The notes under the pieces: model-generated
What the model was told of the DNA's origin: nothing
Databases searched by the model: none
Seen by the model: the letters and a program-made list of their open reading frames with translations, nothing else
Translations under genes and position numbers: made by a program
In this document: one piece after another, positions 1 through 11,523 of the stretch
Numbering within the stretch: position 1 is the stretch's first letter
Layout of the letters: each line of letters begins with the position of its first letter
Assembly: GCF_051020765.1 (NCBI RefSeq)
Contig: NC_134946.1
Coordinates: forward strand, 3,895,239-3,959,238
Source of the DNA: Lasioglossum baleicum
Lineage: Eukaryota; Arthropoda; Insecta; Hymenoptera; Halictidae
DNA: 64,000 nucleotides
Direction of reading: 5' to 3'

Positions 1-1215
1 GTAGGTTTGGTGTTAACTGGATGTTTGGCACATGTCATTGTCCTCCAAAGTTCTCGCACCTGGCTTCGAATTAGAGCTGCAGAATCGTTATTCATGTTCA
101 TGGGAACGCACGGGCCAGTAACCCGAAAAGATGGGCCAAGCATGTGCTGGCTCCAAGATGAAAGTCGTAGGGATCTGGCAACTGTTGGAAGATCTCAGAA
201 GCCGACTCGATTCCACTAGATTTGGAGGTAAAATTGGAACAGACACCTGTGCTCAAAAACCGTCGAAGAACATGTGCGCTTCTTCTGTCCCTCCTTCTTT
301 CTCTCCAGCTGATCCTGATCCACGCTCTCCTCGATCACTTCCTCGGGCTTTCTCTTTCTCCTCCTCTTCTTCTTCCTTTTCCGCCTAGGTCACTCGCTCC
401 ACTCTATAGCGGACAAATATCGACCCGACCGGCTCTATAAATAGACACGCGGGTCGTCGGCGGTATTTAGCATTTCACAACGAACTACTTACTTACTTGT
501 GCGGTCTGCGTGCTCCGATGCACCGGACCATCAGGAGTTTAGGGGACCAACTCACGTAATGTGTTCCATATGAGTCCATTTTTGGCAGTTTTTTTTAAAG
601 AAACCGTAGGACGTTAGCCTCCAAACTGTTAGCACCTATTCGATTCTATTTTATTCATTTTTAAATAAATTTATTTGTTCAACCCTCCCCGGGTCAATTT
701 TGACCCGACTCTTGCGAAGTGTTTTATTTACGGAAAATACGTTTTTTAAAAAAAGTGAGCATTCCGTAAAGAAAATGTCCGAAGCATTTTGCACACGGTT
801 ATGTGGTCGTCTGTTAAACGTCCAACGTCCACCATTGTAATAAACTAATATCCAGCAAACGGAGCATGGACCACATGTTGCTCGCGTGTGTCCATATTGT
901 AGAAGGGACAATTTCAGAAGCAGCTAACACCGCCGCCATAAATACAACGGCCACCGGACAACGGAGTTAACGTGCAGCAAATTCGCTCTCCCCACACGCA
1001 ATTTTACTTTGGTTAACTAGTACATCTGGTTACGTTACTGCTGCCGGGTAAATTGGTTAAGACCCGAGGGGATAATCCCTTGGCCGCTGTAATAACCAGC
1101 TTTGTTAACCGCTTCTGTTAAAGTGTGACGTAAACGGCAATCGTGACTGGTAAATATGGAGATTTATAACAACGACGGTCGGATCGTGTTTTGAGGGAGT
1201 AGACTCCTTGTTTCA
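1..1215. other. no gene recognised
   Basis: I see no supported gene here. A pyrimidine-rich stretch (about 285-385) is followed by a TATA-like box. The rest is mixed-composition DNA without recognisable coding structure, TIR pair or tandem array. Confidence 0.5.
436..443 (+). promoter_or_regulatory. possible TATA box
   Basis: A perfect TATAAATA lies in a GC-richer context, with a start-site-sized gap before an A/T-flanked region at about 462-472. No downstream coding exon is recognisable, so this may be chance. It is listed only because the box is exact and the local composition differs from the AT-rich surroundings. Confidence 0.15.
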
Positions 1216-1552
1216 GGATTGCAAGGGTGCGGGATCCGTGTTCTCATCTCTTGGTAATACAAAAACGGGGGTTTTCAGTAGTCAAAAACGCTAGATAAAA
1301 GATCGATCTAGGGCGCTATCGCCCTTAAAAGTCCTACTTTTTCGTTTACGAGGCGCAATTTGCATTATTTGTGTATTTTCATAGCTACATGCTGTCGAAT
1401 AATGCAAATTACGCCTCGTAAATGAAAAAAATGGGACTTTTAAGGACGATAGCACCCCAGATCGATCTTCTATCTAGCGTTTTTGTCTACTGACAAATCC
1501 CATTTTTGTATTAACGAGAAATGAGAACGCGAATCTCGCATCCTTGCAATCC
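1216..1552. repeat. imperfect palindromic (foldback) element, about 340 bp
   Basis: The left arm starts GGATTGCAAGG and the right arm ends CCTTGCAATCC. Between them the halves are inverted copies, for example AATACAAAAACGGGG near 1257 against its reverse near 1500, and GCTAGATAAAAGATCGATCT near 1290 against its reverse near 1465. The interior resembles the arms of the younger palindrome at 48231-48804 (shared order: ACGGGGGTTTT, AGTCAAAA, CGCTAGAT, AAAGATC). TTGTTTCAG occurs on both sides and might be a target duplication, but a short T-run intervenes on the right. Confidence 0.65.
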
Positions 1553-1564
1553 TCTTTTTTTTGT

Positions 1565-1690
1565 TTCAGGGCGGTGGGGAAATGCTGTTATGCACAACCC
1601 CCCAAAGATGAAGTTCAGGGGGTAGTGTGGGGCTCGGCTCCCCCTTAGATGGAAATTGGGGGAACGGGACTATCTCCCTACCCATACCCA
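1565..1690. repeat. fragment of unclassified repeat R
   Basis: The stretch with GGGGGTAGTGTGGGGCTCGG and a following CATACCCA resembles the G-rich core of the longer repeat copies at 17840-18165 and 35037-35290. It is short and diverged, so the assignment is tentative. Confidence 0.3.
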
Positions 1691-1759
1691 GAGTTGTGCA
1701 GAATTACAATTGAATTACTACAGAAATTATAATTACATCGTAATTCAGTGTTATACATA

Positions 1760-2323
1760 CAGGGTGCGCCGTCTGTAGGTACCATATGTTAAACGCTAAA
1801 ACAATTGCTATTCGTAAACATTCCGGAGAATATTCTAGCGTATTTGACAGCTCATTTCATACCATTATTCACCATGAATAACTTAACACCAGCACAATGA
1901 CTCTCCTCAGAAGATTGTTCCCGAATCGCTTAATCTCGAAAAATGGCGATTACAATTGGCCTCCACGTTCGCCGGATTTGACGCCTCCAGACTGCTCCAG
2001 ACTTTTTTCTGTGGGGATATTTAAAGTCAAAAGTTTATGTTGGCGCGCCGCGGTCCCTCCAGGAGCTGAAAGATGCAATCCGTAAGGAAATAACGGAAAT
2101 AATGCCCGAAACGTTGCAAAAAGTTATGGGAAATGCCCAAAAACGAGCATTTCTTTGCGTCGTTCATAAAGGTGATTACTTGCCCGACGTTGTATTTAAA
2201 AAATGAATTTTTTGTATTGGTATAAACCAAAGTAAATAAATATCGCAAACCGAACTCGATTTAATTACGTTTTCACTATTTTATAAGCATTTAACATATG
2301 GTACCTACAAATGGCGCACCCTG
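1760..2323. mobile_element. Tc1/mariner-superfamily element, internally deleted
   Basis: Inverted termini begin CAGGGTGCGCC and continue through TGTAGGTACCATATGTTAAA on both ends, about 34 bp with two mismatches. A TA dinucleotide flanks each side (1758-1759 and 2324-2325). At 564 bp the element keeps only the last third of a transposase gene, so it cannot move by itself. Family placement within IS630-Tc1-mariner is inferred from the TA duplication, the CAGGGTG end and the transposase remnant. Confidence 0.88.
1903..2206 (+). pseudogene. mariner-like transposase, C-terminal remnant, frameshifted
   Basis: The reading frame encodes NWPPRSPDLTPPD, the usual motif leading into the third catalytic acidic residue of mariner-type DDE/D transposases. 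After the frame is shifted it continues FFLWGYLKSKVYV, then an acidic/basic helix-rich tail ending ...VFKK and a stop at 2204-2206. The break is caused by a 10-bp tandem duplication (CTCCAGACTG, about 1985-2004). The first two catalytic residues and the DNA-binding domain are absent. It sits wholly inside the TIR element above. Confidence 0.85.
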
Positions 2324-2329
2324 TATATT

Positions 2330-2793
2330 GTAATTTATTAAACTCCTATTTAAACTCCTACTTTAGCCGTTAATTGCGGTTAACGATTACATTCTTCTAA
2401 ATTGTAATCGTAAATCGGATAATCGATTAATGATTAACTGCTAACATTTCTGAAATGAAATACGGAACCAAAAGTGTATGCATACCGAAAAAAATGTAAA
2501 CTGAGTTTTTGTTGAGATATATTTCTGTCAATTCTCCATCTCCGCTCTCTGTCTCTCTCTCTCTCTCCCAACTTATTACAATTATATGGATAGACCGTGT
2601 GGCGATTAACTTCAACAATTGATTATATCAGTCTCCGATTTTTCGATGGTTTCTTTTTTTAATCAACGATTGACGATTAACTTCATCAATCGATTGAATC
2701 AATTGTCCATTTTTCAATGATTGTCTTTTTCAATCGTACACATTTAATCAATTAATCTTGGTTAAAATTTTAATTGATTAATCCCCAACTCCG
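2330..2793. mobile_element. degenerate hAT-like remnant (right end)
   Basis: A low-complexity interior of permuted GATTAAT/CGATTAAC words ends in CCCCAACTCCG. This matches the inverted terminus of the CGGAGTTGGGC family delimited at 18166-18931 and 52643-53616. A possible left end, CAGAGTTGTGCAG, occurs at about 1689 with the mariner element (1760-2323) in between. The 8-bp flanks (CCCATACC and CTCGGAGA) do not match, so I do not claim one intact copy. Confidence 0.4.
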
Positions 2794-4223
2794 CTCGGAG
2801 AACATTGTCGCAAAGGAAAAAATTACCTGCACATTATCTCCGGTATCACCCCGTTCAAAGAACTAGTCTATAGAAATGTATTTTTTCTTACACCACTTTT
2901 GCATTAAACAATTTGTATATGTATTGTCGTGCATACTGTTTACACATTGTAAACTAGCTTTATCTCTTGGCGTTTACACAGACGCTGACAGAATCAGAAA
3001 AATTCATCAACAGGTACTAGAAATTACACTTACCACTGATAATAATGAATCATGGCATGCACGTCATAATATTTGCACTAGGTGATTCTGTAATGATTAA
3101 ACTAGTTCGCACTCCAACGCGATTCGCAAACTAGCCGCTGCAAATAGAACGTTATTATAGATTTACGAAACACATAAATCTCTTTTCGCGACAGCGATGC
3201 GATGTTCACAGAAGTTTGTACTTTTAATCGATTCGATTCTGCATCGGACTTGAAATAAACCTTTGAAATAAACTTCTGCTCGAGCGGCTATTCAAGGAAA
3301 TTTTTTGCCTTATTTATTGCCGGAATTTTTGAAATACTTTTTGTCCCTATTTAGAATTTTATTTCTCATTTCCATCGAGATCACGGAAACTGTCCGAATT
3401 TTTTGATATTATGTATTTAATACTTCCTCAATATTAAAAAAAAAAAAATAGATTTTTATGAATTTTAGAAACGTATAAAATAATTGGAACGCACCGCGGC
3501 TTTATTCTTTTTCTCATTTCCATTATTGATGGAAATCGAATTGTCCCAACGTTTCGATAATGTTTAATACTCACTCAACATTTTTCACGGAGGGCATGCA
3601 GACTTTTATGAATTTTATAAACATATGAAATAATTGACAATTTCATTTTACTTCGCTTTTCCATTAGTGAAGAAAATCGAATTATATTTTAGTTTGTGGT
3701 TCTTGGAAATGGAATTGTTGTCAAAATTCTCACCCTCTGTTACTAAACGTTAGTTGAAATACACTGTGACTGTATATCGAGATATTGCTGTGCCTTCTTG
3801 ATCCACGTCTCTTTGTTAGCTCCGGTAATAGGTGATCCACTTGCATTTTTAATTTGTTAAGTGAAGAACTTTTGTGTCCGACTATATGGCAAAAAGGTTG
3901 CTCTTCTGTTCAGGGTCTATTTTTGCTACTGCCATTCGAAATGGGAAATGTCCAACCACATACATCGCACATAATTGTGGCAAGGGCGGTCGATCGATTT
4001 ATCCTTCGGCAAACAGCGCGTCGTGTTTTTCATATAACGTTTGCTCGCCGCGCCGGTTGCTCCGCGCGCTTCTGAATATTTAATAATTTTCAATTAACCC
4101 GTTCCGTAAGTTAATAAAACTTTTCTCATCTGCATTCGGGAGCATAAAAGGCGGTGGAAGTCACCGAGGAACCGGCTCCTCGTCCTGAATAAACCGCGTT
4201 TAACCCGTTTCGTGCGGACTATA
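2794..4223. other. no gene; weak internal duplications
   Basis: AT-rich DNA. Two diverged direct repeats share 'tttttatgaattttagaaacgtat'-like stretches (about 3390-3500 and 3540-3650). Short overlapping ORFs at 3854-4083 look random and carry no family motif. Confidence 0.4.
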
Positions 4224-4350
4224 CAGGGTGCACCAGTTAATGTAACTGTTACTATTATGTTCCTCATTTTAAACGGTGTCCTACCTAACTCGAACGGCTT
4301 CAGTACCCCAGTTATTGTTGGTAATAGATGAAAAATTTCACAGAAATATA
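4224..4350. mobile_element. solo terminus of a CAGGGTG mariner-type element
   Basis: TA followed by CAGGGTGCACCAGTTAATG matches the terminus style of the delimited TA elements in this window. No inverted partner was found, so this is a truncated copy of unknown extent. Confidence 0.4.
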
Positions 4351-4615
4351 TGATCACGTTGAAATATGGAATTAAATATTGCTATTCTTTAGGATCTAAG
4401 AAAGTGTACGTCCACCATTATTTGTTGGCAAAATTGTATGGGAAAGTTCTAAAAAAGACCATGTGTTTTTATTCTCTCCACTCAGTGGTTGAGATTCGGA
4501 CGAATTCAACGACCTTGAGCGAAATAAATAAAAATACAGCAGATTCTTAGTGCAACACTATCAAAAAAGTGTTTAGAAAAACTGTACATATGTGTTTTAT
4601 GTTGCAGCAGATGTA

Positions 4616-5144
4616 CAGGGTGTATGAAAATTGATATTAAATTTAAAATTTTATATGAAAATTCACCTCATGATCGGTGAAGATCTGTTAAAAAAAGTTT
4701 CCGCAAAATTGTCCTTGACCTTGAATCTCAAGGCCAAATTTTTTATATTAAATATCAATCAAAGCAAAGCAATCAAATTCACGATAGTGGGGGTCACTCG
4801 AACTGTATGCATGTGGTCTTTAACGCTGTAGCGGTGTGTTTTCATTCTCGTCATGACCGTTTTTATGTCAACAACTAGCCTTCTATGAATAAAATTCATC
4901 TTACAGCCGACAAAACTTGTGCATCAATTTCTAGCAGAACGGTTGAGTTTTGACCCATGGTTCCCCCTTTGACACTTTGCATATCCCCGTGATGCGTAGA
5001 ATACAATGCAATAATAAAAAAATTTGACCCTGAAATTCAAGGTCAAGGACAATTTTGCGGCAACTTTTTTTAACAGATCTTCACCGATCATGAAGTGTAG
5101 AATCACGCTATGGTGGTCGTGGCATATAATTTTCATACACCCTG
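4616..5144. mobile_element. TA-flanked mariner-type MITE, 529 bp
   Basis: Both ends are CAGGGTGTATGAAAATT. Subterminal blocks are inverted copies: ATGATCGGTGAAGATCTGTT near 4671 against its reverse near 5080, and CAAAATTGTCCTTGACCTTG near 4704 against its reverse near 5040. TA flanks at 4614-4615 and 5145-5146. There is no transposase motif in any frame. The right-hand TA is shared with the next element. Confidence 0.85.
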
Positions 5145-5146
5145 TA

Positions 5147-5532
5147 TAGGGTGTCACAAAATTATATGTCGTAGTCACCATAGCGCGATTCTACATCCCC
5201 GATTTAGTCGAAAATGACGTAAGAAACACCCCTCAAAATTGACCTCGAACGTGAAAAACAAGGTTAAAAAACCAACATTTTTTTTAAGGATTAAGATTTT
5301 TTAAATTTTTGTACCAAAATTTCCTTTTAAGGTTTAAGATTGTAGATTTTAAAAGAAAATTTTGGTATAAAAATTTAAAAAATCTTAATCCTTAAAAAAA
5401 TTGTTGATTTCATTACCTTGTTTTTCACGTTCAAGGTCAATTATGCGGGGGGTTTCTTACATCATTTTCAACTAAATCGGGGGTGTAGAATCGCGCTATG
5501 GTGTCCACGACATATAATTTTGTAACACCCTG
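5147..5532. mobile_element. palindromic TA-flanked MITE, 386 bp
   Basis: Almost the whole element is an inverted repeat: the left GTGTCACAAAATTATATGTC pairs with the right end near 5505-5530, and the arms meet at about 5330. The left terminal base is mutated (TAGGGTG instead of CAGGGTG). TA flanks at 5145-5146 and 5533-5534. It abuts the preceding MITE with no spacer except the common TA. Confidence 0.85.
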
Positions 5533-6458
5533 TACAAGTGATCGTCTATCTACTACCATAAAAACTGCATATTCAGTTCTTCGAGAACAACCTAACTCGG
5601 GGTAATTCTACATGAGAAAATGGCTAAAAAAAATGTGGAATAAATAATTCCTCGTCAAGAAATATTTAAAATACTATTTAAGACAAAGTTCAAATATTTT
5701 ATTATATGTTTTACATGATCGAAATAAGAATATTTTGTTCTGTGCTTCAGATTATCAAAATCAAAATATTTTATTGCATGTTTTAGATCATCGGAACAAA
5801 AATATTTTATTTGTGGAAACGATTATTTGAAATAGTGATTGAATTGTGTTTCCCCAAAATTTTTCTCAGCTCTGGAATTGCTTGCGTGACATCGTCAATT
5901 TTTCCAAGTTTTGCGACTAGCGTTGTTGATTAGTTTGACATCCGAATAGTGGATGGTTCACCCGTTATAACTGGGTGTCCTCGATCCTCCGAGTCCTCGT
6001 GGCCCGATACCTTTCCACTGACTTATCTTTCCTGAAACAAGCGGCCCCGGGTTGGTTGAACGCTTCCAGAAGAGGTCGCCGAAGCCGCGTGGGTGGATGT
6101 TAACGCGAAGAAAACTCAGCCGGGATGCACCGAGCCGAGCGAATACGAAACGGCGAAACTTTCGCAACCGTGAACGGCGGGAGAGCTCTTTCGTAAACGG
6201 AAGACTGGGAACAGTTCGACGATGATCCACCGGAGACGAGAGGATGAATGAAAACTCTCCCAGCGAACTTTCCGTCTTCCGGAGCTATTTGAAGACGTCG
6301 GGCCTGTTTAAATCTCAATAAAACAGTGTCGCCCGGATTAACGCGGTCGCCTTGATACTCCACTCGACTACTTAGCGAATCATGCATACTGTGTGGTCCT
6401 GAGAAAACTTCTCATCCAAATATCCCGACAGTATCACGTTTCAGAAGTGAACGTCTAA

Positions 6459-7601
6459 TGCTTCGTACAGACTAGAACATTTCGACGAACCGCGCCGCGA
6501 ACAGCGCCTTGAACCTTGCTGCGAACCGCACATTTCAACGAACATTTCGACGAACGTCATTGGGCTGCGCGATGATGCTGTTACTGTCAAGAGACACACA
6601 TTTTATTCAATATCGAGAGAAATAGAGTTCTTATAGAAAAAGTTTGAGGCAACCTCGCTAAAACCCGGGAATTCCCGAATCCCGATGCCGGGAACGAGAT
6701 GGGAAGCCTCGTATCATGTCGGAACGGGATCCCAAAAATCCTGAGTTTTTTCAGAGAATATTCGGGATTTCCGGTGGTGTTCGGGTTTCCCGTGAATTTT
6801 TTCGGGATTTCTGCAGGGGTGTGCAAGATTACCGAAAATGTTCAGAATTCGCGTAAAATATCAGGGAAAAAATGCAATGTTTTCATAGCAAGGGCATCTT
6901 TAATAATTTGAGACAAATTATAATTTAATTTAATTTACTACAATATATAATTTAAATCACCGATGTCTTTGTTTATAAATTTATGTATATTTCTTGACAT
7001 TTATAAATTATATTATGAATACTTAGGATATGCTATCTGTCCTGCAAACAGATTTGTAAGTGCCAGCCCGTTCGGGTTCGTGCGCGCAAACATGCGCGCG
7101 GCGGCGTTCATGGCACCGTTCGTGGCACCGTTCGTCGAAATGTTCGTCGAAATGTTCGCCAAAATGCGCGCGGCGGCGTTCCCATAGCTGATGGATCGAC
7201 CGTTCGCGTGAATGCGTGCCGAAATGCGCGCGGCGAAGTTCGTGGCGGCGTTCGTGGCAACGTTCGTCGAAATGTTCGTCGAAATGTTCGCCGAAATGTT
7301 CGCCGAAATGTTCGCCGAAATGTTCGTCGAAATGTCATAAAATATCCAAATATTCAAGTCATTTAATCTCGAATCTGATGCTTCGTAGAGACCTGAACAT
7401 TACATCTAAATAAAGTGCCAACATTTTCTGTATTTCTTTGTGCAGTATATACCGCTGCAGCTCCCATAGTTGTTCGCAAGAAAATCTGGAAATAACACAA
7501 ATCCGTTCCGATCGCCATTCGTCGAAACGTTCGTCGAAATGTTTGTCGAAATGCGCGGTTTGCGGCGCAGTTCGTCGGAATGTTCTAGTCTGTACGAAGC
7601 A
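6459..7601. mobile_element. TIR element carrying 12-bp subterminal repeats
   Basis: The left end reads TGCTTCGTACAGACTAGAAC and the right end is its inverted copy. The match continues through CATTTCGACGAAC with one mismatch (about 33 bp). TAA is found immediately outside both ends (6456-6458, 7602-7604). The interior holds many copies of a 12-bp word (GTTCGTCGAAAT and variants) in both orientations near the two ends and in a block at 7095-7337. A further terminus-like sequence (TGCTTCGTAGAGACCTGAAC) at about 7379 suggests a nested or shortened second copy. A TAA duplication would suit PIF/Harbinger, but no transposase is visible, so the superfamily is open. Confidence 0.7.
7095..7337. repeat. 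12-bp minisatellite block (GTTCGTCGAAAT)n
   Basis: Consecutive 12-mers alternate between GTTCGTCGAAAT, GTTCGCCGAAAT, GTTCGTGGCACC and GCGCGCGGCGGC variants. Because the unit is a multiple of three, the block gives open frames on both strands with monotonous repeats (FRRT or NIST). These are artefacts of the repeat, not genes. Confidence 0.85.
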
Positions 7602-7604
7602 TAA

Positions 7605-9174
7605 TACCAGAGATCCGAAATAATTATTTTCAAAATATCTTTGGAAAAAGTCACCGAGTGATAATTAATAATCATTTATCAATGCCAGTTATCAATAAAA
7701 ATTTAATTTTCACCGTTTCCATTAGGCATTTTACAATAACAAAATACCCAAAAAAATTCATTTCAATTCAATTATTATCCCTTTTATTTGGGGCCTGCCA
7801 CGAGTCCAGTACACTACAGGGTTTTCCATTAAGAAGCGATATTTTAAATTACAATTAACAACTTTTTTACAATATTTTACTGTTTTACAATTCTGCTAAC
7901 CACGTGTCGAAGAGTGACAACTCTAATCTTCACAAATAAAACAATGTTAAATGACACCTCTCGATGGAAGACCCTTCATTTTGTTTGTGCAAAGTATTAT
8001 ACCAATTAAGGATGTTCTGGAGGTACAATGGGAGACAAAAGTACAAGAAATTCGAAATCCATCAATACATGGCAATGAAAGCCATTCATGAGTATATTTT
8101 GCATTAAACTTTTGCGAATACTGTACCCTCTGTAGCTATATTCAGTGGTCTACACTTGTCGCGTTTCCATGCTAGTGAGAGACAACACGATAAATTTGAC
8201 GTTTCGTAACAGTTTATAATTTTTTTGCTCTGTAACTGTTTAGTGAGTCCTAATAAATTTTGAACATAATTAATTGCATAATTTTTACTACATATATATA
8301 AAAAAACTGGAGTTTCTAGTTGCGTTTTTCAACGTTTACATAGGGTTTGAAGTGGCATTTTATGAATTCTCCATAAGAAGGCGTGTTAAAATGTGCAAAC
8401 TTTAAGTTGCTATAATTCTCAAACGGTGCAGTGAATCGAACCCAAACTTTGGTAATTGCATTAATTTAGTAAGAATTATATCTTGTCAAATTTTCAAAAA
8501 ATTTGTTGCGTTTTTATATACCTACAGAACATCCTTGAGGGTAAACAGTGTTCCACCATTTTGTCCAGTGATCCAGCTGACATGATCAACCGTGACCGAA
8601 CGTGATTTACCATTTCGGTGTTAAATATAACTCATAGTGCGTCCAGCGTGTCGAAAACTTTCATCGATCTCGAAGCAAAGCGGTCGCCGAGTTTGCAATC
8701 CCGTGCAACCGGACCTCCGAATGCAAAGGGCAGGAGGCATGCATTATTCATGGCCTGAAAGTGGCAAGTGTTCGAATACTTTTGCGAGCCAGTGTAGTTT
8801 GATTTTTTAGGGCAGTTCGATACTGTTTCGACGTAGGAACCGTGGTCCCCTTCTTCTTTTTTTTTTCCATTACTCACCCCTAAAGCTGCGCAAGCACACC
8901 CTTTAGCTTCCGGTTGCCAGCGAGTTCCTGCCCGAATTTCTTTCCGCCGCGCCCCGGGAACGAGAATTAATCGATTCTAAAGGGAAGCCCTCGCGTCCAT
9001 TCATTTCTTCTGAATGACTCGTGACCGGAAAGAACTTGTCCCGCGGAACGACCATAAAGCCCACGTGCCGTGGCCGTGGGCTGACAGTTATTTCTGAACG
9101 ACCGCCGGAATTAGAGAGGATCATCCAAAGCATTGATTCAAACACCATGATCATAAAGTCTCTTTAACACTATA
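7605..9174. other. no gene recognised
   Basis: AT-rich unique-looking sequence, becoming GC-richer from about 8620 to 9150, with a short hairpin around CCCACGTGCCGTGGCCGTGGG (about 9060-9080). No TIR pair, exon or RNA gene recognised. Confidence 0.4.
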
Positions 9175-9480
9175 CAGGGTGGTTCACCTAAACGTAGCCA
9201 CCTCACTATCTCCTTTATTTGTGATGACTAGACTGCGGGTCTTCATGCAAAATCAAAATTGTATAGACATTGGGACCAAGTACGAATTTATTTCTCTCTG
9301 TAGTGGCTTTATTAAGCTGTAGGAAATCTATTGATACTCTTACATTCTTGTAATCTCTTTATTTTTCGAAATTACACTCACCCATTTTTGTCATAAATGC
9401 ATAAAATCCGCAGTCTAGTGATGACATAACAAATATTTTCAATTCGATGGAAACGGTATCACAAATTCACAAGGTTATCA
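9175..9480. mobile_element. mariner-type MITE remnant interrupted by a hAT MITE
   Basis: It begins TA-CAGGGTGGTTCACC. The sequence TATCTCCTTTATTTGTGATGAC, and after the inserted MITE AACAAATATTTTCAATTCGATG, parallels the left half of the palindromic element at 12449-12900 (CTCCTTTATTTTTAATGACAC, then AAGAAATATTT). The right terminus was not found, so the end coordinate is approximate. Confidence 0.55.
9229..9417. mobile_element. hAT-type MITE, TAGACTGCGG family, 189 bp
   Basis: Termini TAGACTGCGG and CCGCAGTCTA, flanked by the exact 8-bp duplication GTGATGAC (9221-9228 and 9418-9425). The 8-bp duplication indicates the hAT superfamily. It carries no coding sequence. It is inserted in an older mariner-type MITE. 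Confidence 0.9.
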
Positions 9481-9527
9481 ATGTTGTTTTTTCTCATTCA
9501 AAGATGATTTTCATATTCGAAGACGAT

Positions 9528-9650
9528 TTTTATATATATATATTTTATATATTATTTTATATATTATTTTATATATTATTTTATATTATTTTATATATAT
9601 TTTATATATTATTATATATATTTATATATATATATATATATATATACTGT
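9528..9650. repeat. TA-rich microsatellite
   Basis: Runs of (TA)n interleaved with TTTTATATATTAT units over about 120 bp, ending in a pure (AT) run. The deduced Tyr/Ile-rich ORF across it is a by-product. Confidence 0.9.
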
Positions 9651-9654
9651 TGTT

Positions 9655-11523
9655 TTTGAAAACGCGAAGAAACTTTATTACCCAAAGTTGTTCAGAATAA
9701 AGGATAATACAGTATGGCTGTAACAGTTATCTTGTAGGTGAAAAGATTTTGGAGATTTGAAGGTCACTTCCATTTTTTTGAAATAGGAACATATATTTTT
9801 CTATGCACTATTCGACGCAGCTCGTCATTCTCTATAAAACTGTATAGACCTATGTACGTCAAAAAATGATTAATTTAAGAGATATTTCAATTTTTAAGAA
9901 CTGTAATATCTACTGTTAACTGATCAAGTTTAGAATACTTTGGAGAATTCCAGATATTTAATAAGAGGAGAATCGTATCAATCTTATATTATCACTATAA
10001 CTAATTTATATACCCTAATCGGTTCCATATATATTATTACTCATGCAAAACCGAGGCTTATAGTTTTTACTGTCAATACATTTCTATATTGTATCCGCCA
10101 TTTTCATAAATAATGCCGTTATTGGACCCTAACCTTCAATGTGAAATATTAATTCTTAATTCACGGATTCTTTATTTATTTAATAGCCGAGTAATTTTTC
10201 GTGCTTTGACTTGAGACGAATTCGTTATTTGATCACGAATTTTTTATTAAATCGCTAAAATCAGAACATATTTATGTTTGCGACCGAACGAATTATGTTA
10301 CAACCCAATAATTTATTGTAATGTATTCCACAAATATGTAAATGCTTGAATAACATATGACTGAGTACATCTGTCAATTACTCTTGCCCTGTTAAAAAAT
10401 ACTTATAAAAAGATTTTGCATGTATCTATCCGATGAACCATGACCTCCGCAGGGTTAAATCGAGACAGTTAAGTGCACGTGCACCCGATGAATATTTAAC
10501 ATGATCGCTGCCATCATTTGTTTCGATAACGGTCTTCGTAGGCAATATTTTATTCGGCTCAACACGTCATGAAACAGGAACAAAAATTAAACAATCGATA
10601 AGTGAAATATTAAAAATCTTTAATAAATTTAAAAGAATGGACAAGCTACGCGCTGCTGCGTAAATAAATAAGAACAATAAAAGGAATAAGTAATGATACA
10701 TTGGGAAGTTAAACGACGCTAATTACGAATCATGAAACATTAAAATGTACAGTGTTTGTGGGTCCGCGTAGCCTTTACCGGGGTCAGCTATACAATTTTG
10801 ACATCAACAGATATTTTTGCTAAGAAAAAAAAAAATACAAAAAAGGTCATTCAAATCAATTTCATGTTCAAAATGTTTTCACATTTTCATGTTTCAAATT
10901 AAGTGTCAAGAGCTACGTAAAATGCTTAGGGTTGGGATGGGATCCGCAAAAATAATGTTGTTCAAGAGGGGGGCCCCGGACTACATAAGTTTAAGAACCA
11001 CTGATCTATAGGATTATGTCAATGGTGAGTAATTTCGTAATTATTGTGTTTTTAATACAATAAGTGATTTTAGTAAATATTCACGAATTAAAATGGCCAA
11101 TTAGAAAAACCTTTCATATTTACAGTTCAGAATATTTATTCAAAATTCGTAAATGCATAATGAATATCTGTAAACGTGTATCAACGCCGACCTTCGCCGT
11201 GAAATATTAATTCTTACATTTATTTTTAATCGTCGATGTATTGTCAATAGTTTTCTATGATCGTTTTCTATTTCTTGGATAATTCATGGAGCCTTTATTT
11301 ATTCCTTACTCGAATAATCTCTGCTTCGTCTTGAGGGAAATTTCTCGTATTATACTCCACCTTTGTGAACAGCATTTGGATCTTTCACATCTGAAAGAAT
11401 AAAGTGAAAATTTAAAATATTTGTCATGGCTACGAAGAAAGAGGTTCTCTGTGAAAATATTAATTTTTAAATCATACAGGGGTTGAAATTTTATTAGTAG
11501 GGGTCCGAAGTGTGTATAAAAAT
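9655..11523. other. no gene recognised
   Basis: AT-rich unique-looking DNA. No inverted terminal pair, splice-bounded exon or RNA gene was recognised. Confidence 0.4.

Noticed and set aside
222..440. Hydrophobic 72-codon ORF (Leu-rich)
   Set aside because: It follows a pyrimidine-rich tract that produces Leu/Ser/Pro codons by composition; no family motif or splice support.
1689..2793. One intact CAGAGTTG hAT element enclosing the mariner copy
   Set aside because: Both ends look right, but the flanking octamers CCCATACC and CTCGGAGA differ, so the ends may come from different copies.
7013..7357. Minus-strand ORF rich in Asn-Ile-Ser-Thr repeats
   Set aside because: Direct translation of the 12-bp minisatellite; the other frames give equally monotonous products.
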